Under the pieces are notes generated by a model. That model did not search any database and was not told the DNA's origin. It saw only the letters and a list, made by a program, of their open reading frames with translations. DNA of 64,000 nt, from contig OY978525.1 in assembly GCA_963854835.1 (NCBI GenBank), positions 119,410,120 to 119,474,119 on the forward strand. The letters are read 5' to 3'. This DNA is from Megamerina dolium. Lineage: Eukaryota > Arthropoda > Insecta > Diptera > Megamerinidae. Below, one piece after another: positions 48,806-59,885 of the stretch. The first letter of the stretch is position 1, and every line of letters starts with the position of its first letter. A program made the position numbers and the translations under genes.

Positions 48806-49620
48806 GTTTATGGTCCTGATACTGTAATAGACAATCATATGCTATTTTGGTTTCGTCGATTCCGTTCCTGTAATTTTGATGTAAAAAATGCACCACGCTC
48901 TGGAATGCCCATTATTGAAAATATCGATAAAATAATGGAAATCATCGAGTCTGACCATCATGTAAGCACTATTGCCCAGGAGCTAAACATTGCACAAAAA
49001 ATAGTTTGGAACCATTAAATAAGGCTGGATACAAAAATAAGCTCGATGTATGGGTGCTACACGAGTTAACGCAAAAAAACCGAATTTCCATCTGCGAATC
49101 GCTGCTGAATTGCAACAAAATCGATCCATTTCTGAAGCGGATGGTTACTGATGATGAAAAGTGGGTCACTTACCGAAAACGGTCGTGGTCGAATCGCACC
49201 TACGGCCAAACTCTTAATTCGGACCTGCACTGCCAACAATTGGACCGTCTGAAGGAAGCAATTGCCCAGAAGCGGCCAGCTTTGGCCAATAGGAGAGGAA
49301 TTGTGTTCCATCAGTACAACGCCAGGCCACACACATCAATAGTAACTCTCCGGGAGCTTGGTTGGGAGGTTTTTCTGCATCCACCTTATAGTCCGGACCT
49401 GGCACCAAGGGATTACTACCTGTTCTTGTCTATGACCAATGATTTTGCTGGTGAAAAATTCGCCTCAAGAGAAGCTTGTGACAATCGACTGTCCCAGTTT
49501 TTATGAGAGTGGCATTATGAAATTACCTTCAAAATGGCAACAAGTTATCGAACAAAATGGTGCATAGATCGGATCATTCTAACTATGCTAAATGAAACAT
49601 TCAATTTAATGCAAAAATAA
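48806..49620 (+). mobile_element. DD34D mariner relic with internal deletion
   Basis: From 48830 the transposase reads MLFWFRRFRSCNFDVKNAPR, IENIDKIMEIIESDHHVSTI, AQELNIAQKIVWNH-stop and NKAGYKNKLDVWVLHELTQ. Next is VTDDEKWVTY with the first Asp. A deletion then joins RKRSWS to YGQTLNSDLHCQQLDRL. HQYNARPHTS follows, where the second catalytic Asp has become Tyr. YSPDLAPRDYYLF keeps the third Asp. The last frame breaks at 49506, before the ..WHYEI..KMATSY end. The N-terminus before FWF is missing or merged into the preceding RTE. Confidence 0.85.
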
Positions 49621-50687
49621 TGGATTTATTTTTACTAGATCTTATATGATAATGAATTCACTTAGAGATTGTCAATTCAAAGCATATTAAATCCGACATA
49701 ATTTTGGCAATCATATTCGAATGCATCAAAGTCGCAATTCTACGTAAGCATGTAGAAATGAAAAAAAAGTCAAAAACCGCATGTATGCGGTTTTCATAGA
49801 GTAACTACATATGTATAAACATTTATATGTAAGTATATATTTTTATACATTTCCAAGTAGTGTATAAAATATTTGACGTTACAAAAATTTATTATTATTT
49901 GTGTTTTGGTAAACGATATCATTTTACTTTTGACGAAGAAAAAAAAATAATTAATTAATTAAATAATAAATAAAAAAAAAGAAGCCAAATAATAACCAAT
50001 AATACATGACAACAGCAAGTGTTTTATGTATATACTTGAACTAAATGCCCATATTACACGCATATTACTGTGGGAATTGTTAAACATTAGTGAATACACT
50101 AATACCCAGAAGGAAATTTTGTATGCATTAGTGCCATAAATAGTTTTAAAACTAATTACTCAAGCTCTATTGATAGCAGTAATATGCAATTCTATCTTAT
50201 ATTCGAACGTGGTTGATTAGATATTATTTATAATTACTCGAGAAAAACGATTGGCTTAAGAAAGTACTAATAATAAATTCAAACGACCAAAATTCAAATA
50301 GTGTTTGAGTTAACTAATTGTTAACAATACATTACTAACACCACTATTACCAATGGCATGCTCGAGTATAAACAAAATAGTGCCTTTTTCTTCACTATTT
50401 CCCCGCTGAAGACGTGCACTGTACAAGTAGATTTTATTACCTACTTATTGTTATAGCTCTACACTACATTTCAAATAATTGAGAAAAATGCTTTTTGCAA
50501 GTCATTCATTTTATATGTATATTGTTAAAAATACGAGTAAACATATTAAATTGTATATAACATTTTTTGTTACCACTGAGATTGATTTGCTTGTTTTTTT
50601 TTTTTTTGTTTTTATTACAAAATTAAATTGCTGAAAGTGAAAATGTGAACTTAAAATCGTACTTAACATGATTTCCCCCCCCAAAAA
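49621..50687. other. AT-rich non-coding stretch
   Basis: No gene or element was recognised. AATTAATTAATTAAATAATAA occurs near 49950, and a poly-T/poly-C/poly-A patch lies at 50590-50692 just before the SINE pieces. Confidence 0.5.
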
Positions 50688-50985
50688 AAAAAGTAATGTC
50701 ACAAGACTAATATAAGTAGATCCCTTTAGGTTAGGTTAGGTTATGTGGCTGCCCTCTGTCTGAGAGGACACACTTAGGCCAGAAAGGCCCATTGTGATAC
50801 CACCGAGCTTCTTTTCCAATACTGTTGTGCGTGTTAAATTTGGACAGCATTAAAAGGGACCTATTTATATCCCTTCTAATACTCTCCGAATTTAAGAAGC
50901 ACAACTGTACCGGAAGAGAATATCGGCGGTATCACAACTGATCCATCTGGCCTACGTAACCGTAACATAACCTAATCTAACACAA
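50688..50985. mobile_element. tRNA-derived SINE, copy 5, rearranged into three inverted pieces
   Basis: A plus-strand piece (AATGTCACAAG...CTAATATAAGTAGATCCCTT, to about 50728) comes first. A minus-strand 3' half follows (AGGTTATGTGGCTGCCCTC, GAGAGGACACACTTA, GTTGTGCGTGTTAAATTTGG, AAAAGGGACC; about 50728-50862). A second plus-strand 3' half completes it (CCCTTCTAATACTCTCC...CACAACTGTACCGGAAGAG; about 50872-50985). All three are from the distal part of the same SINE. No tRNA-like head is present. Confidence 0.75.
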
Positions 50986-51101
50986 TTTCATATTTTTGTG
51001 ACTCTTATGCACTTTAAATTCTTTATAAAATACAGTTATAAGAAGAAACATAAATAATTTACTCTGGGAAATTGTGCATATCAACTAAATATCGATATAT
51101 A

Positions 51102-52301
51102 GCAGGTCAGTCCATAAATTCGTGCGTTAGATTTTCAATAGTTTCAAAATAGTTTTTCATATAAAAAATTATTCGCGGGTTATAAAGGAACTATTTTATT
51201 TTTTTCTCTGATGTATTGTGCATTCAACAAGTGATTGCAATGGCGGATAGAAGTGGGCGTTGTTAAAAAAATAAAATGGAATCTTCGAACGAGTATGAGG
51301 CATATTTTGAATTTTTTTTTATAGAAACAAAAAAGCAACAACTGCTGCTGCAGAAATAAACGCAACACGTGATTGTAAGGACTGCGCAAAAGTGGTTTTT
51401 CAAATTCCGAAGTGGTCCGACGCTCTGGTCATCCTGAGGTCTTTAACTCTGACGCCTTGCTGTTGCTCGTGGAAGCTGGGCCAAGTTTGACAGTCGATAT
51501 GATGGCTGGATGGTTAAATTCAACACATGGCACAGTTTACAGGCACCTGGTTCAATTGAGCAAAGTTCCAAAGCTGGGAAAATGGATTTCAGCAGAGAGT
51601 GAATGAGTGTTTTCAGCTGCTGCAGCGGCTTGAAAACGAGAGTTTTTCGAATTGTATTGTTACTGGGGACGAAAAATGGGTCCTTTACAATAATCTTGTT
51701 CGCAAACGCCAGTGGTTAGATAAAGATGAAACACCAGAACAAACCCCCAGAGGTGGCCTTCACCCCAAGAAGATTCTCCTGTCAATTTGGGATATGACCG
51801 GTATCGTTTATTTTGATCTGTTGGAACCAAACTAGATGATCACAGCTGATTATTATTGCGATCAACTATCCAAACTGAATGAAGCGCTTGAAAAAAATCG
51901 ACCGTCTTTAGTCAAAAGACGCAAAGTTTTGTTGCACCACGACAACTCAAGACCGCATATCGCAAGACAGACCTGAGGCAAGCTGAACGAGCTCGGATGG
52001 GAGCTAATACCGCACCCACCGTACTCTCCGGATATTGCATCTTGCGATTATCACCTTTTCCGCGGATTTTAGTCCCATTTAAGTAATAAGAACTACACCC
52101 TAAAAGAAGCTATCATAAGGGATATTTGACTCCAAGGACAAACAATTTTTTGAGTAGGGAATTAAAAATTTGCCTAAACGTTGGGAATACATTGTAAATA
52201 ATGCAGAAAAATATATTATTGATTAATAAATACTGAACAGTTCCTTTTTATTGATTTTAAAACCACCCAATAAAAACGCACGAACTTATGGACTGACCTG
52301 A
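51102..52301 (+). mobile_element. DD34D mariner, full length but degenerate
   Basis: The inverted ends CAGGTCAGTCCATAA and TTATGGACTGACCTG are flanked by TA at 51100-51101 and 52302-52303. The element is 1200 bp. The transposase begins at about 51277 (MESSNEYEAYFEF), then shifts frame. Readable blocks are TVDMMAGWLNSTHGTVYRHL and KVPKLGKWISAE. The catalytic Asp residues survive in VTGDEKWVLY, LHHDNSRPHIA and YSPDIASCDYHLF, with 34 residues between the last two. Several stops (for example after LLEPN) and a frameshift make it non-functional. It resembles the SETMAR/mellifera-cecropia type in layout. Confidence 0.9.
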
Positions 52302-52303
52302 TA

Positions 52304-53505
52304 TTAGCAAATACTAATTAATTTTCCATTGTAATGATGAATATTAAATTTATGTTGTTTTTTAACTTCGTTACAATAATTGTATGGAATTTTATATGCA
52401 ATAATGTACCGTAATATAGAAATAATAAGAAATAATGCTGCACTTTAGAGAAGTTCAACAAACAAGCAACAAGACCATCATCATCCGCTAAATGAGTGTC
52501 AATAAAATGTCAATTGTCACAAAATGGTGGCGTTGGTAAAATGTCTCTATTTGTTAAAAATAGCTCTAAATACATTTCTGCGACCGACTATAGTGCGAGT
52601 ATACTGCAGAAACATGCGTCACATTGAAAATTAGTAGAGGCGAGTACAAATGTACAAATACACAATAGAACATATTTTTTGGAGAAATAAATATTTGCTA
52701 TAATTTCGACATATATATTTTAAATAAATATCAACCACAACAAGAATAGCAAAAGACAACGAAAGAGATGCAGCAAGCACATAATCGTACTATCACGAAA
52801 GCTATTTTAAAAGTTTTGAGTTTAATATTGCCAACTGTCCGTCGTCGTAGTCGTCGTCGTCTTGATCATTGCCATCATCATTAGTTGCTGCTGCTGCCAA
52901 ACGTAATCACAACGATCATTGTATTTTCAATTTGTAGGTAGGTACGTAGGTAGGTCGGTCGGTATGCTGCTGATTGAAGAGACGACAAGCATAAGTAGCC
53001 GCCAAACAAATAGCAAACAACACAAAATGTCTTTTTAGCTGGCTTTTCTATATTGGCTGATATTTTGTCAAATGTTTTCTTCAATTCAATAATGGCTGGC
53101 TACAATTGCCAGTGCTACTGCACTACTACGTACGTACATCATTCCACTTCATGCATTTCGGCTACACTTTTTCTGTTCTGCTTAATACACCTTTTTTTTT
53201 TTGGCTATTTTCATTTGCAATTTGGCTCAACAACACAGCACAAGTGTAGCGACAGCATATTGGACATTATCGTTAGCAATATATTTATATACGATATATA
53301 CTACAAAATTGTACACAAATACATACGAGTATATGTAATACATACAAATCGGTTTTGCGAGGCACGCACTCACCTAAAAATTATTTTGAAAATAGAAATT
53401 TTTTGTTATTTACTTCTGAGAACTGAAAATATTTTCAAGCTGAAAATGAGGTTCGTTGTTTCTTTGTGATTTTTGCTTTTTCTGTCTTTATAATATATTG
53501 TGTAC
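52304..53505. other. Non-coding stretch with GTC/GCT-type simple repeats
   Basis: GTCGTCGTCGT and GCTGCTGCTGC runs occur at about 52842-52898, and GTAGGTAGGT runs at about 52935-52965. The plus-strand frame at 53053-53469 has no domain and ends in AT-biased sequence. No gene is supported. Confidence 0.5.
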
Positions 53506-53514
53506 TATGTACAT

Positions 53515-53978
53515 TAGAGTGGTCCGCAAATGTGGGAAGAAATTTTTTACATAAGATTTCCTTAACCTCACCCTTCAATCGATAATACCATGGTCAAAGA
53601 TATCATATATAAATTTTGGTGCCGATTATATATGGTTAAGGGGTGCCGCACAGTGGTCAACGTATAGATTTCTCTATGAAGACTCAAAAAATTAGTTTTT
53701 TTTTCATCTAATACGCAAAATCGATACTACTATAGTCGAAGATATATCATATAAATTTTGCTCCTGATTAGAGATAGTTAAGGGGTGTCGCACAGTGGTC
53801 AAAGTTTAGATTTCTCTATGGAGACACAAAAAATTTGTGTTTTTTTTCGTCTAATACGCAAAATCGATACTACTATAGTCGAAGATATATCATATAAATT
53901 TTGCTCCCGATTAGAGATAGTTAAGGGGTATGATACCCTTTGAGAAAATCATTAATTTGATATTAAGGACCACCCAAA
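53515..53978. repeat. Tandem array, about 143-bp unit, 2.6 copies, in a GTGGTCC-ended repeat
   Basis: TCGATAxTAC starts at 53579, 53721 and 53864, giving periods of 142 and 143 bp. Each unit has ATATAAATTTTG, GATTAxAxATxGTTAAGGGGT, CGCACAGTGGTCAA, GATTTCTCTATGxAGAC and TCTAATACGCAAAA. The array sits between AGAGTGGTCCGCAAAT (53516) and AGGACCACCCAAAT (53964), which are inverted and may be element ends. It is non-coding. Confidence 0.8.
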
Positions 53979-54569
53979 TATATATATATATATATATATT
54001 ATTTAATACCGGCAAATTATGAGCATACGTTTGAATATCATTGCACCTACTCGTACCTATACTATATACGATATGTAATGACAATCTATAGAAAATTTGA
54101 TTTTAAAAATCTTAATTTTTTCGTGGGCATTTGCATACAAATATAAATTTATTTTCATATACATATGTATGTACACTTATACATGTAAATATATATTTTG
54201 TCGCTTCACCCATACTCATTCCAGATATTTGTATATTATTGTATATATACATATTAGCATATACACACTGCTGTATATGTATTCATATACATAAGCTGTG
54301 AAATAAAAATGTAAGCAATATGAGTAAATTGCGAAATGTTTTTCTTTTCTTTTTATTCAGCAGATAATTCGAAAAAAAAAAAAAAAAATATGTATTGCTA
54401 TGCAGTTAAATTTTTGGAACATTCTAATTACATAAGTTATGATTGAGCTTGGTAAAAAAAAATTAAAAACAAAAAATAGAGAAAAAATATGAGGAAGAGG
54501 GGAGAGGGCAGGAAAATAACCTTGGACCAGAAATATATCAGTTTCGGAATTCTGTCTAGGCATATGTAT
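53979..54569. other. AT-rich non-coding stretch
   Basis: TA repeats lie at 53980-53998, and ATACATAT-type steps and a poly-A run at 54370-54388. No gene was seen. It ends at the target site of the hAT-like element. Confidence 0.5.
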
Positions 54570-54710
54570 ATCGAAACTAGGTATGTAAATTTTCGGGATT
54601 TTGCCGATCCCGAGATTTTTGGGATTAGAAAATACAATCCCAGGATACCGATATTGTCCCGAAATTTTATGTTGTTGATTCCGTTTTATACAAAACATTA
54701 ACATCAATTG

Positions 54711-55850
54711 ATTTTCACACTGCGCCAAATCCTGGAGAAGACCCAAGAAAAATAGATCGACACACACCACCTATTTGTTGATTATAAAGCCGCTTTCGAC
54801 AGTCCGGTAAGGGATTACCTCTACGCAACAATGTCTGAGTTCGGTATTCCTGCAAAGCTCATTCGACTTTGTAGAATGACACTGCATAACTCCCGTTGTG
54901 CAGTGAAAATTGGGAAGGACCTCTCCGCACCGTTTAATACCGAACGGGGTTTCAGACAAGGTGATTCGTTATCGTGCGACTTCTTCAATCTTATTATGGA
55001 GAAAATAATACGAGCTGCTGATCTACGACATAATGGCACTATCTTCAACAAAAGTGTCATGCTGTTAGCGTATGCCGACGATATTGACATAATCAGCATG
55101 AACACGCGAGCAGTCAGTGCAGCATTCTCAGAGTTGGAAAGAGAGTCGCGTCGGATGGGTCTCACGGTGAACGAGGGCAAGACGAAGTATCTAGTGTCAA
55201 CAAACAAAGAGTCCCGGCGTCTTGGACAGCACGCCACTGTTGACAACTACGCTTTTGAAGTAGTAAGGGACTTTGTCTATCTTGGAACCAGCATTAACAG
55301 CAGTAATGACGTCAGCTTGGAGATCATGCGTAGGATAACTCTTGCTAACAGGTGTTACTTTGGGCTGGGTAAGCAATTGAGAAGTCGAGCCCTCTCTCGA
55401 AGAACGAAAACTACACTCTACAAGTCTCTCATCATGCCTGTCCTAACATATGGCGCTGAAGCCTGGACAATTTCCACCTCGGATGAGCGAATACTTGGAG
55501 TTTTCGAGAGAAAAGTCCTACGCAAGATCTTTGGACCTATTTGCGTTGGTGGCGAGTACCGAATAAGGTACAACGATGAGCTGTACGAGCTGTATGCCGA
55601 TATTAACATAGTAAAGCGCATCAAAATCCAGCGGCTGCGCTGGCTAGGTCATGTCGAGCGAATGGAAGAACACGCTCCAGCTAAGAAGGTGTTATATTCG
55701 GAACCCGCTGGAGGACGACGCAAAAGAGGAAGACCAAACCTCCGGTGGAAAGACCAAGTACTGGAGAACCTGACGGCGCTTGGGATTTCTAACTGGCGCC
55801 AGCTAGCGAAGAACAGAGATGGCTGGCGAAGCATGTTATTTTCGGCCTAA
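54711..55850 (+). pseudogene. RTE reverse transcriptase, C-terminal two-thirds, one stop
   Basis: The frame runs from IFTLRQILEKT to the stop at 55848-55850, with a single internal stop at 54753-54755. RT motif A is FVDYKAAFDS, motif B is GFRQGDSLSC, and motif C is AYADDIDII with both metal-binding Asp. After the RT core come VNEGKTKY, TLYKSLIMPVLTYGAEAW, LRWLGHVERMEEHAPAKK and RKRGRPNLRWKDQV, the tail typical of RTE ORFs. The endonuclease and the RT start are missing through 5' truncation, so no mobile protein can be made. The 339-residue stretch after the stop is otherwise open. Confidence 0.9.
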
Positions 55851-55892
55851 ATCGATATTCGGTTGTTATGGCCACATAAGTAAGTAAGTAAG
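54711..55892 (+). mobile_element. 5'-truncated RTE-type LINE with 13-bp target duplication
   Basis: TTAACATCAATTG at 54698-54710 and 55893-55905 flanks the insert perfectly. It holds the last 380 codons of the ORF, a short 3' UTR (CTAAATCGATATTCGGTTG, TTATGGCCACATAA) and a (GTAA)n tail, the kind of short microsatellite end known for RTE elements. Truncation at the 5' side is the usual result of incomplete reverse transcription. It is the best preserved LINE in the window and probably the youngest insertion in this nest. Confidence 0.92.
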
Positions 55893-55905
55893 TTAACATC
55901 AATTG

Positions 55906-56545
55906 TTGGAGGCCATGTGCAAAGCATAGCTGCTGGTATAGCTCTATCAAACCATTAAGTACTGCCGATGTTATTACTTACAGACGACAACTAATACGAC
56001 CACAATGGCTTCCCAAGAATGGACGGGTCTACGTCCCGGAAGCACTCGACCATGTGGTCGATCAACGTCCATTCAACTCAGCAGAATACGGAACTACTTT
56101 ATACGGGAACAAAGCAAAGCATTTACGTATTCTTGCTGCTACAACAACAACAACAACGACCACAATGGATGAATAAACTCAACAAATTACAAATTTAAAG
56201 ATGATAACGTCATACCACATATTGCTCAACCGGTTAAAAACTATTTAGAAGAATAGAACCGCCATATTCACCAGCCATTGACTTCATCAGATTGCTATTT
56301 GTTCACGTCGATGCATTCAGCTTCTTCTGGAGAACAATTTGATTTGGCTTGAGATGTGGATTGCATGGAGAGACAATCACTTTTTGTAGAGACGTAATAA
56401 GCAAATTGCTTGAAAATTTGTTCGATTTTGTGTCGGCGTAATTATTAACACGAACTCGTATTAGAAAATTGTTACAAGAAAAAAAAAAATTACAAATGTC
56501 ATAGTTTCTTATGGAGCGTACTTTAATTAATATTATTGTACTACA
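55906..56545 (+). mobile_element. Mariner relic, C-terminal part
   Basis: YSSIKPLSTADVITYRRQLI at about 55948 matches the YELLKPGETVxAxxYRxQLI block of mariner transposases. After the short retroposon it continues as PHIAQPVKNYLEE. A frame-shifted CYLFTSMHSASSGEQF follows, where intact elements have SDYHLFRSMAHAL. The upstream half, with the first catalytic Asp, is absent. The right end is approximate. It lies inside the hAT-like element and was itself hit by the short retroposon at 56009. Confidence 0.7.
56009..56155 (+). mobile_element. Short (CAA)n-tailed retroposon, copy 2
   Basis: This insert of about 147 bp begins CTTCCCAAGAATGGACGGGT and ends GCTGCTACAACAACAACAA. The 13-bp duplication ACGACCACAATGG lies at 55996-56008 and 56156-56168. 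An internal inverted pair GAATGGACG/CGTCCATTC can form a stem with GACGGGTCTACGTCCCGG inside. There is no ORF. The TSD plus simple-sequence tail indicate LINE-mediated retroposition, so this is a small SINE or a 3'-end fragment of an unidentified LINE. The copy at 13936-14071 is homologous throughout. Confidence 0.85.
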
Positions 56546-57154
56546 ATATGTCAAATGTGCTTCAAATAAATATGAATTTTTAATTAAAAAATCTACATTT
56601 CAAGGGTTTACAACCAATAAATATTTTCCCTGAACTGCTGTGCGTGTGTGTATGTCAGTCATTTTGGTTATAATTTTTCCTTGAACTCTAAAAATTTGAA
56701 TGGTTGTTGTTTTATCAAAAATGTGTTGCAAATAATGCTTGTTTCGCCCTTAAAAGGGAGATATTCGTGAGATAAAGTTTGAAAAATTTTAATTAGCTAT
56801 TCAAGAAATTTTTTCAGCAATCCCGAGATTTTAATCGAATAATACCGGATTTTCGGTACTTAAAAAAAAATTGGGATCCTGGGATTGACATCCCTAATCG
56901 AAACCCACGCTTTGAAGTGCTAATCCAAGACACACTTGCTCTTCTTTGCTAGCCCATCCTGTCTCATTTCCTGGTATATGCCTGTGCCTCAGCATTAGTT
57001 CAATATGATTGTTGAACTGATCGGACATCTCGTTAAAGGATTTCTAATAAACTGAAATAAACTGATTCGAGGCATTTTAGTGCTGTTTGGCTTTTAGTGA
57101 TATATGCGAGTTACGTTACACTGAATCCATTCCATTACTTTATAAAAATCGAGC

Positions 57155-57375
57155 ACTCCTGCCTTAAAAACATTTCTCCGAGGAGCTCATTGACCGAGTT
57201 TCACTTTCAGTACTTTTGTGATTATTAAATTTGGATTTAGAAGAGGCCTTCAATACTTGTACGGGCCGGTTCCGAACGGCAGAACCCTTCAGACATCACA
57301 TTTTCTTTGAACTTGTAGAATCTATTGCCATTTTCTGCTGGAAGAATTAAAAATCGCTTGCCGACAGATGGATAC
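57155..57375 (-). mobile_element. tRNA-derived SINE, copy 6, truncated
   Basis: On the minus strand it reads TATCCATCTGTCGGCAAGCG, CCAGCAGAAAATGG, TGATGTCTGAAGGGTTCTGC and CGTTCGGAACCGGCCCGTAC. It then reads TTGAAGGCCTCTTCTAAATC and a degraded AAAGTGAAACTCGGTCAATG end. This order matches copies 3 and 4. The tRNA-like head is missing, and the copy is among the most diverged. Confidence 0.7.
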
Positions 57376-59810
57376 CATATAAAGTAAAAAAAAAAATAAA
57401 AATTAAAATGAAAAAGGAAAAAATATGGTCCGTCTAATTCATTCAATCTCTATTTATTTTTTTTTTTACATTTTCATAATCATATTTTTAGCTAATTAAA
57501 AAAAAATAAAAAATTAAAAAATAAAAAAAGATTAAATTCGCATGAATCATAAAGTTTTTCCTTAAATAAGTATAAAAATTGAGTTCATTGATTTTTGTGA
57601 CACCATTTTTTTTTTTGTTTAGACAAATATAATATTTTTCTTCGATTTTGTGTCGGCGTAATTATTAACACGAATTCGTATTAGAGAATTGTTAAAAAAA
57701 AAAAAAAAATTACAAATTGAGTATATTCACATTAATCTAGTTGAAAGACCATATATGTACAATTGTTGTATATAAGTAAAATAAAAAAAATAAAAAAAAA
57801 ACATTCAGATATCTCACATACAATAAAAACGTTTAATTTCAGTGTACCTATGCCCTTTAAATTAAGAAAACAAAAGATTAAACATTTTGTTCAAAGAAAA
57901 ACGAAATTTCGTTAATTATCTAGGGTGAAGAACATTTAAGAAGAATGTAAAGAAAAAAAAAATAAAAAATTAAATGTTAAAAACGTGTCCATATCCGCAT
58001 TACAATGTCTGCCAATTTATTATGTATGTAGTATTACAGCATTTTTGCTATTAAAGTTCAATACTAAAAATACTCATCGTCCTAAACGATCTTAGTACAA
58101 AAACAAAAGCGCTATAATTCGTCCATATTATGAACAATTTTAGAAGAGACGCAATGCTTAATGCTATTCACACCATATCCACTTGTTTCTCCATTTCCTT
58201 ATGCGAACACAAGTACTCTGTGTGGCATGTGTATGTATGGTGCATAGGCTAACATATTTGTGCACAAGTAAATACGTCGACGACTAAATCATGTTCAGAT
58301 CGTTGGGGATTTTTAAATAAACAATACATTTTATTGACAATGTTAATAGCATCATAAGCTCTCCAGTACACGAACATCTATAAATACACATAGTTAGACT
58401 CATGGATTAGTAGTAAATCTGGTTTTGGAATATAATACACCTTATAGCAGTACACTCTTAAAGATCTGTTTTTATTTTGAATCAATTTTTTTTTTCATTC
58501 CTTCTCTCTTTATATTTAATTTCTTTTTACATCAACTTTATATGTATGAAGAAGGTATACACTAATGATATCGGTTTTTGACCAGTTCTTTTCTTGTGTG
58601 TCCGGTTGCATGCAAGTTTCGCAGTTGACACAAGCCAAAACTGACTTTCACTCACTGCTTGCTAACTGAATGAATGGCATTTAGTGTGTACGTATACATG
58701 AAGGTATCATATGTACTCGTATGGATGGATGAATGTAACCCATAAGAAGATGATAATAATAATAAGAAAGTATTAAAGCAATATGAATAAGTGGAAAATG
58801 ATTAAACGAAATAATCGCCAGAAGGCCAACAGTGAAACAAAAAATTCAGTATAGAATTAAAAATATGTATAAATAATACGATTGGATGATGAGCTCTGAT
58901 AAGGCTCGGATTCTGCTTTAAGGCAATAACATCATCATCATCATCATCATGATCAATGTTGGCATTAAGAAATAATTATTATTCAAAAATAAAACTTTCA
59001 ATTTACCTATTAAATATATATGTACATACATAATAATGACTATCAATTATTCTTTATTTTTTTCATAAATTGAACTTTCGAAATGTACAAATTTTTGTAA
59101 ATGTTTAATCAAATATAAAAATTATTGTATAGGAGTTATTGACTAGCTAAAAGCAATTTTTTTTTAATTGTTAACGTGTTAAAAATATTAACTTTTGGTT
59201 TAAAATCATTATAATGATAACTTCATTCAATTGAATGTGGTATTGCTTAAATGGTACATGCGCATTTTTTTGAATAGAAAATCATTTTGCTGCATCTTTC
59301 TATGGAGATAAATAAAAAAACTAGAAATAGGTCAAGTGCATTGATTAAAATATCTCAATATTCATATATATACAAGCTCCAAAGTACACCCACTACTGTA
59401 TAAACTTGCGTAGTTAATGAGACACAGCTTTGATAAGAAATCTTACAGACTCCTTAAGTGATACCATATTATACCTAAGTAAATAAAGCGAAAATAAAAA
59501 ATTAAAATCATGGAAAAGTATGTTTATATGTAATGACAAGGCAAACCAAATTTCATTCAGGGCGTTTACTGAGATTTACCATTCCTTATGTTGCGCCGAG
59601 AGAAAATGTTAACAACTCAATTTACAACCTACACGCCCACACTTGAAATGTAGAGGCTTCCGGCAAATATATGTATATGGAGCACTATTGTTATATGCAT
59701 GCAAACCTATGCATGCACCCATTCCACCACCCACTTTTTGTTGACATACAATATTTATATTCATTGAAAACATTATAAAGCAAACATACAGGTTGAATGA
59801 AAAGCAATCA
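57376..59810 (-). other. Start of Amphiphysin intron 1, AT-rich
   Basis: This lies immediately downstream of the donor site of the first coding exon. It contains poly-A/T runs and a (CAT)n run at about 58928-58950. A segment near 57645-57715 (TTCGATTTTGTGTCGGCGTA, TTATTAACACGAATTCGTAT) repeats 56420-56490 almost exactly. No second exon was recognised. Confidence 0.6.
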
Positions 59811-59816
59811 ACATAC
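59811..59816 (-). other. 5' splice donor of Amphiphysin intron 1
   Basis: On the minus strand the exon ends ...AAAGAGAAG and the intron begins GTATGT, a strong match to the fly donor consensus. The intron interrupts the reading frame after a complete codon (phase 0). Confidence 0.8.
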
Positions 59817-59885
59817 CTTCTCTTTAGCACGTCCGGCATGTTTTTGTACTGATTTAGCTAACATGGTACCTTTATTTTCGGACAT
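59817..59885 (-). CDS. Amphiphysin, first coding exon (23 codons)
   Basis: The exon encodes MSENKGTMLAKSVQKHAGRA followed by KEK. This is the conserved start of insect amphiphysins, the amphipathic N-terminal helix that leads into the BAR domain. Amphiphysin binds and curves membranes; in flies it is known for organising muscle T-tubules and for postsynaptic and apical membrane roles. The start is chosen at the first Met of the conserved sequence. A second in-frame Met lies at residue 8. The rest of the BAR domain, the linker and the SH3 domain must lie on other exons that I could not find in this window. The overlapping frame starting MPDVLKRRY is a shadow. Confidence 0.85.

Larger units (their letters stand above)
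54578..56896. mobile_element. hAT-like element carrying nested insertions, 8-bp TSD
   Basis: ATCGAAAC at 54570-54577 and 56897-56904 is a perfect 8-bp target duplication. The ends are TAGGTATGTAAATT at the left and, read from the other side, TAGGGATGTCAATCCC. Subterminal GGGAT/ATCCC motifs are repeated inside both ends. The host element's own sequence is non-coding (54578-54697 and about 56560-56896). Its interior now contains a mariner relic, a 5'-truncated RTE and a (CAA)n-tailed short retroposon. It is a non-autonomous hAT-like element judged by TSD length and ends. Confidence 0.8.

Noticed and set aside
50726..50740. AGGTTAGGTTAGG as interstitial telomere repeat
   Set aside because: It is the reversed distal end of the SINE family, also seen at 37050-37070; two or three units only.
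53053..53469. 138-codon plus-strand frame
   Set aside because: The composition is that of random AT-rich sequence; there are no motifs, no splice context, and it runs off a GCT/GTC repeat region.
59609..59839. A 76-codon minus-strand frame starting MPDVLKRRY
   Set aside because: It overlaps the Amphiphysin exon in another frame and runs through the splice donor into the intron.
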